From Ypsolopha sequella (Eukaryota > Arthropoda > Insecta > Lepidoptera > Ypsolophidae), in NCBI GenBank assembly GCA_934047225.1, contig OW203987.1, positions 30,151,501 to 30,215,500 of the forward strand: 64,000 nucleotides of DNA, written 5' to 3'. Made by a program: the position numbers and the translations under genes. Under the pieces are notes generated by a model. The model searched no databases and was not told the DNA's origin. It saw only the letters and a list, made by a program, of their open reading frames with translations. Positions within the stretch are counted from its first letter, which is position 1. The number at the start of each line of letters is the position of its first letter. Below, one piece after another: positions 57,470-64,000 of this stretch.

Positions 57470-59707
57470 CCGACACCACTAGCGTTATAGACGGAAAAAT
57501 TTGCAAACATTGTCCTCTTTTCTTTTCCGAATATTCAAGCATTTACAAAACAGTAGGTACATTACTTGGCTAATATTTCCAAATGAACCTTCGAATTTAT
57601 TTTTCAAGCTAAAGCCAAAGATATCGAATGCACGAACGGCCACGAGCCAATGCAGTTATCGAATAAGAATAAAGAAATTCACGAGTTTTATTCGACGTCC
57701 TTGTTATTTGAAGGAACGTTGGAAATTTTCGATCGCGTGTCCGTTTTATAGCTGAATTTAAAATAGCTTGAGAACAATTTCTAACCAACGGTTTCATTTC
57801 AAGACGTTGGCGTCAAACGAATTTCTGATTTCTGAATGCAGAAAATATTATTTCGCCAGGTACAGGCTGGTATGTAAAACTGAGACATATAAAATATGAA
57901 AAATATTATTTCTAGAAAGGGAATTCTTATATAGGTATACATATATATATTTTTTACTTTGGCCAAGCTATTTACTGATGGTTCACCACAAACTAATTTA
58001 TCATACACTAGCTTTTGGATACGGTTTTGCCCGCGTGATTTTCGTTTTTATCACTGACTTTATATTTTAAAAGTGACAGATGTGAAAATGTGAGATATTT
58101 CAAAACCGATAGATGACAAATTTTTCTTTTACTTTAGCGATTTGCCAAATTTCAACGAAATCAGTTTATTAAATTTTGTGATAAGCCCAGTAACAAATTA
58201 ATATTATCTCTGAGAGGATTTTGAGTAATCTGGATGTGTGACAGATATTCATAATGTATCAATTTAGATTTAGAATGAGGAAAATAGTTAATTTTTTGTT
58301 ATATTTTTTATTCAATAGTACAACCATGTATAATATAACTATATTCCTTTGTCCACTGATTTGATTTTGATTTTCAGAATTCTTTATTAAGGTTATATAT
58401 TTTTTTTTACATTGTTAACTTAATAATAACAAAATTAGTTAACAAGTATACAAAATAGCACTTTAATGTTATTACCAGATTATAACACCTATGAAAAACT
58501 TGATAACTAGTTAGCTTGAGCTATTTAAAACATGAGCATAGTAAAATATACAGTACTGAATTAGATATTGTTATGTTCGTCTTGGTAGCAACCGAACATT
58601 TGTTGCATGAGAAAACTTAAAGCTAACAGACAATTGTGTCGATTCGGCGCAACACCACTTAACCCATTTGACAGGACCAAACCTAATTTGAGCGTGAAAT
58701 TACATACCTTTGTCCACTAAAATAGTGGCTTTTAATGGTGGTTACCTATAAAATAAAAATAAGTTCATTTATTTCAATTTATAAGTAACCACTAAAATAA
58801 TTGTAGAATAAATTGTAATTGTTCCGATTGTAATTGTTCCAATCGGATTTTTTCTTCGAAACTATTTTATCAAAATATGGTGTAACCTTTTTCTTGACCT
58901 TATAGCTCCTAGAGATGCGTTCTGTTTCACGCAATTTTTTTTTAAACCATTATTTGGCATATTGGATCTTGGAGCTTTACATATTGTGGGAACACTGTGC
59001 CTGTTGTCTCTTAAAATTCGATGGATTTGTATGTGGGAAATAATTTCCTGCTGCGCTATTAAGGATTATTTATTCTTTGTTTTATTAGTGTACACCGATT
59101 AAAAAACGTACTTATCTATAAGAAGAATTTAATTAATCCTTCGTCAAAAATAAAAGGTTACCCTTAACCTTTTTGTCACCCAAGAAGTCCCCTGTCTAAA
59201 TATTCTTATTGTCAAGCGTTAATTATACGAAAATGCTTTGATCTGCGGAATTCATCCTGAAGTCGATCACAGAACTGACATACAAGTTCTGAATTGGACT
59301 CCTTATCTATCAAAGGCGCGAACAAAGAAGCTTTCGCTTCAAAAACATGATAAACTAATCCGAGAATGAAATCCAACCACGCTGAAGCCGCCAATGTATC
59401 GCAAAAATCTGATAGTCAAACATTTTGATTTACGATACTGCAGCATTATGTAAGGTAATACAAATATTGGCTCTTTAAACCGATGCCGTACCATTGGGAG
59501 AAACTTCAAAGGTACAAATATCGTGACACAATAGCGAAACTTTTCTACAAATTCGCCTTAGTGACCCCGTATCTTTTATGTTGACTTTTACGAGGACATG
59601 TAAAACTATTTCGTGAGAAAGAGCGTCTAGGGTTGCCAGATAGGAGGAATATCAGTTGGTGTAGAAATAGAGGGTAGAATTTCAACTAGGGAGGGGAGGA
59701 TTGCGCA
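57470..59707. other. Unassigned DNA
   Basis: About 2.2 kb. One 60-codon frame on the minus strand (59212-59394) has ordinary amino-acid composition but no family I recognise. Nothing else supported. Confidence 0.45.
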
Positions 59708-60060
59708 GTGTATACTGCAGCGCTTTCTCGCGCTTCTTCTGTGATGGTACGGACCAAAAATATACCAAAGTCCCCTCTGTGGGGACCAGACGCAAAGCGC
59801 CTATATAAGGAAATATCGTCAAGGTTGGTCAACGCTTCCGGAGACCCAAGGGCTGGGACCTATTGTGGTCAGCGAATAAGCCTCGCAATACAGCGAGGCA
59901 ACACCGCCAGCCTATTGGGTACTCTCCCCGATGATGGCGGTGATTTGGCTCACATATTTTATTTGATCTAGAGCCCGCTATGAGACAGACAGGTTGGTAT
60001 TTGTTTTTCTTTTTATATTTTATTTAATTTTAAGTAAGTTTTATAAAAAAAAATATCGTT
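59708..60060 (+). mobile_element. LINE tail with open C-terminal frame
   Basis: An 87-codon frame ends the LINE protein: WGPDAKRLYKEISSRLVNAS, GDPRAGTYCGQRISLAIQRG, then NTASLLGTLPDDGG and a stop at 59971. A T-rich 3' UTR follows to about 60060. This is the best preserved of five fragments of this LINE in the window. No catalytic domain is present, so the clade cannot be decided here. Confidence 0.75.
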
Positions 60061-61312
60061 ATTTATATGTTATTTAAGTTTATCAATCTAGTTATTAAAA
60101 CATCGAAAGGAAAAAAAAAAGGAAAAAAATGGAAAACACATAAATTACCTATAATAAACGTCCAACAGTGTGACGTAAATAGCATAACATCCTCAGAAAA
60201 CGTCTACTTTGTAAGGTAATGTTGAGATTTTTTTTACATTTTTCTAAAGGATTTGATGTGTCCTAGCATGCATAGTGAAGAGACATACATTATATAACTA
60301 TAAGAACTACATGTAATGATACATCTAAGACTTATCAAAAGTTGCCTTCAGTGAATCCTATTTCTGGCGCAAATGAGATTTAGAGCAGATTTAATATATC
60401 TGGCAACACCGAGGGGGAAGAGTCCTGTTTACATGTTTTCTCTTCTGTTATCTTCCCCGGATTTATAGCACCAATATAACTCTAGACTCTTTCGATACAG
60501 TACCTAACACTGTTTCATGGGTGCGATGCAGTAAAATAAATTCTGCCTGATATTGTCTACAAACGAGATTGTGTGTTGTTTTACTGCATAGTCGCGAAGA
60601 TTCAACTTTATTTCCTTTGCACGTGAAATTAGATTGGTAAAAAAAAATCTTCTCTTAATTCGCCAATATTTACGATTCGAAAACCGTTATAAGAAATAGC
60701 TTTCATTAAGTGTATCTTGTAGATATATTTTGAAATAAACGTAATCGATGTCTTTAATTGGACCTTCAGTAACTTCATCACCACATATTTCATTTCAATA
60801 CGAAAAAAACAGTTCTTCCGAACATTTATCTTATGTTATGAGGTCACTACCTGTAAATACTATATGAATTAGGTATATCTATTGTGGTTAACTAGTATTA
60901 TAGAAATGATAAAAACCTATATCGCCTTAAACTTTTCGAGACACCCAAATTTTTTTTCTTTCTTAGTACCCCATCCAACCTTTAACCGAAAAACAACGGT
61001 CTTAAGTAAAAGGGATTATAGTTACCAAAACAAAAGGAAAGGTAATTCGAATAATTTACTTCGCAACAAAAATTCACATCGTGTGAATTTAAATACTTAT
61101 TACACAAACACCATATAAAGAAATTGCACATGAAAAAAAATGCGAAAATTCATTGAATCCCAAAAACCGTAAAAAGTTTGGAAAATCTCCGATAAACCGA
61201 TCGAAAACGCAAGTCAACACAATCATTATTTCCGGGAGAAGTTCATTAGTTTAAAATACGAAGTCCAATAGTCAATGATACAGATTCCATACATGCTGAG
61301 AGGCTATAGCCA
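60061..61312. other. Unassigned AT-rich DNA
   Basis: No supported feature. Confidence 0.5.
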
Positions 61313-61470
61313 GAATTACGAGAAGTTTACTTTGTCTATGATATCCGAAAAGCTGCAGGGCTGTGTATAGCCCCCCAATGTGGAGGCTTTAAATAGGATT
61401 ACCAGAAGTTTACCTTGTCTATGGTATCCGAAAAGCTGTAGAACTGTGCATAGCCTCCCAATGTGTATGG
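61313..61470 (+). repeat. Two-unit tandem duplication, diverged
   Basis: Both units contain 'agaagtttacyttgtctatg', 'atccgaaaagctg' and 'gtgyatagcc', followed by 'ccaatgtg', with several substitutions and a short spacer. Confidence 0.85.
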
Positions 61471-61947
61471 AATCTTTATAGAGTGAAAGAGATAGCTACC
61501 ATGCCGATGTTTGCTATCCTTTTTTCCCTTGAGCAGTTAATTATGGAGTTGCTGAACGTTTCGTTAGCCGATGAAATTTTGAAATGTTAATTCACAGGTT
61601 CTTAATTCAAAACACTTTTCGTCACAAAATTGAGCAAATTTGTCTTTAGCTCACTGATTTTAAGCAGCAACGGCGCGTTTTTTGACCTAGTTCGATGAAA
61701 AAATACATATAGCACACATCTCAAAAAAAAATTGCCGTGAAGTTCAACAAAACAATAACTTTTAACCTTACATAATATTGCACGATATCTGCCTTCAAGA
61801 GAAGGACTGAAGTTGGAAATAATTACAAATTTCTTGCACATCTACGCAAATTGACATTATTAATTTTCGAGTAATACTCTAATGGTTAGTTAATTTAATA
61901 AGTTACAATATATTTCACAAAGATATTGCGATGTATCATCGTGTTCA

Positions 61948-62528
61948 TGGTGTAAAGTATTATTTTCTCCTATTTTCCGCTATCCGAAGAAGCAACGCTC
62001 GTCGTTACAGCCAATTTGCAATGCGCGTTGATACTTGATGTGAACGTTATATGAATTTCGTTTCTATCGATATTTGTATCGACACATACCTCTATTAAGG
62101 GCCTTAGTATCGCCAAATGGGTACTTTCTGAAGCCTACTCCTCGTTTATGGCTGAACCAAAAATATTGAAAATAATGTTTATGAATTATCAACTCTAAGG
62201 CAACATTTGCAACATTTTTTTTTCATTCCACCAAAACTTCTTTATGAAAAATAAATTCAACCGAATGGTGTTTTTTGGCTTGAATTCCCTACTGCTCCTA
62301 AGTGGCTCGGTGGGTTAAATTAATTTATGCTTTGAGTAATACATAAACTTGATAGCTATAAACATAACATAGCATTATTCAATCATACAATTACGTCTAT
62401 GTGAAAAGTATTATTTTCTTCTATTTCGCCCTATCAAGGACGCAGCGAGCGTCGTAACATCCACTTTGTATTGCGCGCTGATATGAACGTTATTTCAATG
62501 TCGTTTCCTGCAATATTCGTACCGACAA
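61948..62528 (+). repeat. Direct repeat pair 61948-62092 and 62399-62528
   Basis: Both copies contain 'aaagtattattttcttctat'-like sequence, 'cgctatc', an 'acgctcgtcgt'-like block, 'ttgcaatgcgcgttgat'-like sequence and 'tgaacgttat', in the same order, with many substitutions. The 300 bp between them is unrelated. No frame is conserved. Confidence 0.6.
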
Positions 62529-62766
62529 ACATCGAGCTGCTAATTTGGCGACAGTAATCGCCTTAAGTTGATAACTTCAGGTCATGGATCTTATTACCAT
62601 ACCAATTTTTCCCAATAAAAGTACAAACGTTTTTTGAGTTTCTTAGACGTACAAGTAATTACATTTTAGCTTTTTTCTTCGCGTTTTTCATCTACCCGGC
62701 ATCATACTTTTAGTAAAATTTGCTTTCAACTCCATTGTCATCAATCTGACTTCAGTGACGTGTTTG

Positions 62767-62778
62767 TGACGTCACGTG
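62767..62778 (+). promoter_or_regulatory. CRE-like and E-box motif pair
   Basis: 'tgacgtcacgtg' joins a palindromic TGACGTCA (CREB/ATF-type site) to CACGTG (bHLH E-box). A further TGACG lies ten bases upstream. Motif match only; function is not shown. Confidence 0.3.
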
Positions 62779-63907
62779 TTTCGCTAATCATGTCCTCAGG
62801 GGCACATTCCACATTCATGTCGCGGAATATTGCTATGGGACGCACCATCCCCCTTCATTATTTTAACATGCTCAATCACAACTTTGTGAAACAAGCCCCT
62901 TATAATTAGATTTTAACTTTCAATGGCATGCCTGTCACGTTTACAAAAATACAGGGTTGTGAAAAACTAGAAATATGATATTTAATTATGTAGTAATTTT
63001 AAACTAGTATTGACAAAGTAAAGGTAACTAACACAATGGTCTGCGTTTATGGAAAATATAATAAAAAAACAAACAACAAACAATCTCAAACAGATGATTG
63101 GTTAATGGATCCGCTTACAAAAACAATATGATTTTTTCCAGAACATCAATTATTGACATCATGATACATTTTGCATTAATCTCTAGTAAATATCAATACA
63201 ATCATTTTCAATAAATAACATGCATGCATCGATGTGTTTTGACATAAAGCTGTGTTCTAGTTTTGTTTTCCCCCTGTAGAACATTTATCCACCTACTCTA
63301 TTTAACTATATTCATAATTTATTTTAAAATAATTAAAAGCTAAAAAGGCTTCAAAATAATATTTATTCAAATACTCTATTTAACACAATTACTACATTTA
63401 TAATCACTCCGTTGTCAATTGTGGAAACTTTTAGGTAGATTAAGCAACAAAATAGAGACAAAGTTACTAAATACAAATTTATGGACTTTGAAGTATGTAT
63501 TTAGTATGTACATAATGAGTTTGAAATTATTGACACGAGAAGATAGAAGCCAAATTGTGTTCTCGTTTGAAGGTCAGTGGGCGTAAATGTTTTAGTCAAA
63601 TTGGTTTGTATTCGCAACGATGTTGTCTTAAATTGTTTATATAAATTCTGAGAAGCCATAGAGTTAAATTTCAATAATTTTGTGTCGTTGATTCTCCGAT
63701 ATATATTGTACTCTTTGTTGATACCATTAACTATACAAGGGCACTAATTTAAGTTGCTTACAAGAATTTTATATTTGTTTCATTTAGTTATTTGATAATT
63801 ATATAACCGAAAAAAGGCAAATTAATGTAAAATATTCCAAAAAGCAAATAATCTTGATACATTATTCAAGTGTAACCAAGCCTAACAAGCCATTCTTTTT
63901 GTTTCAG
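62779..63907. other. Unassigned DNA, probably intronic near its right end
   Basis: AT-rich, no repeat recognised. If the exon at 63908 is real this stretch is the end of an intron. Confidence 0.4.
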
Positions 63908-64000
63908 AAAACCCAGTAAATGCTTTACCCAAGCGTTCAAACCTCCAACCAAGATGGCCAACTTATAGCATCACACTACGAGCGTTGGCGGTGGAAGGAA
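63908..64000 (+). CDS. Candidate internal exon of a host gene, runs off the window
   Basis: A good 3' splice site precedes it: branch-point-like CTAAC at 63882-63886, the tract 'attctttttgtttcag' ending at 63907, then a change to GC-richer sequence. With the first two bases belonging to a split codon, the third frame is open to the window edge (NPVNALPKRSNLQPRW, then PTYSITLRALAVEG). The other two frames meet stops. The peptide matches no family I know. Ninety bases are too few to be certain; the splice signal is the stronger evidence. Confidence 0.4.

Noticed and set aside
59212..59394. 60-codon minus-strand frame with protein-like composition
   Set aside because: No splice signals or family match that I can support; its length is within chance.

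Overview
The window reads as nuclear DNA of a lepidopteran insect, most likely a moth. It is AT-rich and eukaryotic, there are no operons or ribosome sites, and it carries repeat families typical of Lepidoptera: a tRNA-derived SINE, the interspersed repeat ending in the 'gagtccgactcgcacttggccggttttt' type of sequence, TPRT-truncated LINE tails, and BEL/Pao LTR elements. Species cannot be named from the sequence. I see no complete host gene. The only host-gene candidate is an exon that begins at a good 3' splice site at 63908 and runs off the right edge.

Layout. 1-12.4 kb: AT-rich DNA with short dispersed repeats, one dead jockey-type reverse transcriptase fragment (4018-4800) and a small LINE tail with its target duplication (7957-8232). 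12.4-16 kb: a SINE split by a TIR-bounded element of about 3.2 kb, which contains a 1.4-kb hexamer satellite arranged as an inverted repeat. 16-24.5 kb: SINEs, a foldback MITE, minisatellites and LINE tails. 24.6-33.5 kb: a near full-length CR1-like LINE on the minus strand (ORF1 with PHD finger and FP-like C-terminus; ORF2 with endonuclease and reverse transcriptase). A young, internally deleted BEL element (29893-33035) has inserted into the first codons of its ORF1. 33.5-41 kb: more dispersed repeats, a DDE transposase remnant and two LINE tails. 41.1-45.2 kb: an apparently intact APE-type LINE flanked by a 14-bp target duplication. 45.3-46.7 kb: a hairpin-ended repeat interrupted by a TIR element carrying a 159-bp near-perfect inverted repeat. 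50.5-55.5 kb: a complete BEL/Pao element with near-identical LTRs and an intact pol, but no gag. 55.5-64 kb: a SINE split by the hairpin-ended repeat, local tandem duplications, and the candidate exon.

The coding content is therefore transposon machinery. The intact pieces are the BEL pol (51101-55135), the APE-LINE protein (41991-45170) and the CR1-like ORF2 (25060-28725). The order of nesting can be read directly: CR1-like LINE before BEL; SINE before the satellite-bearing TIR element; SINE before hairpin repeat at 56.6 kb; hairpin repeat before the TIR element at 45.5 kb.

Best candidates for something undescribed: a long, stop-free hydrophobic leader in frame with the LINE ORF2 and starting just inside the end of ORF1; the satellite-carrying TIR element; the 159-bp hairpin; and two gag-less BEL elements that nevertheless look recently mobile.
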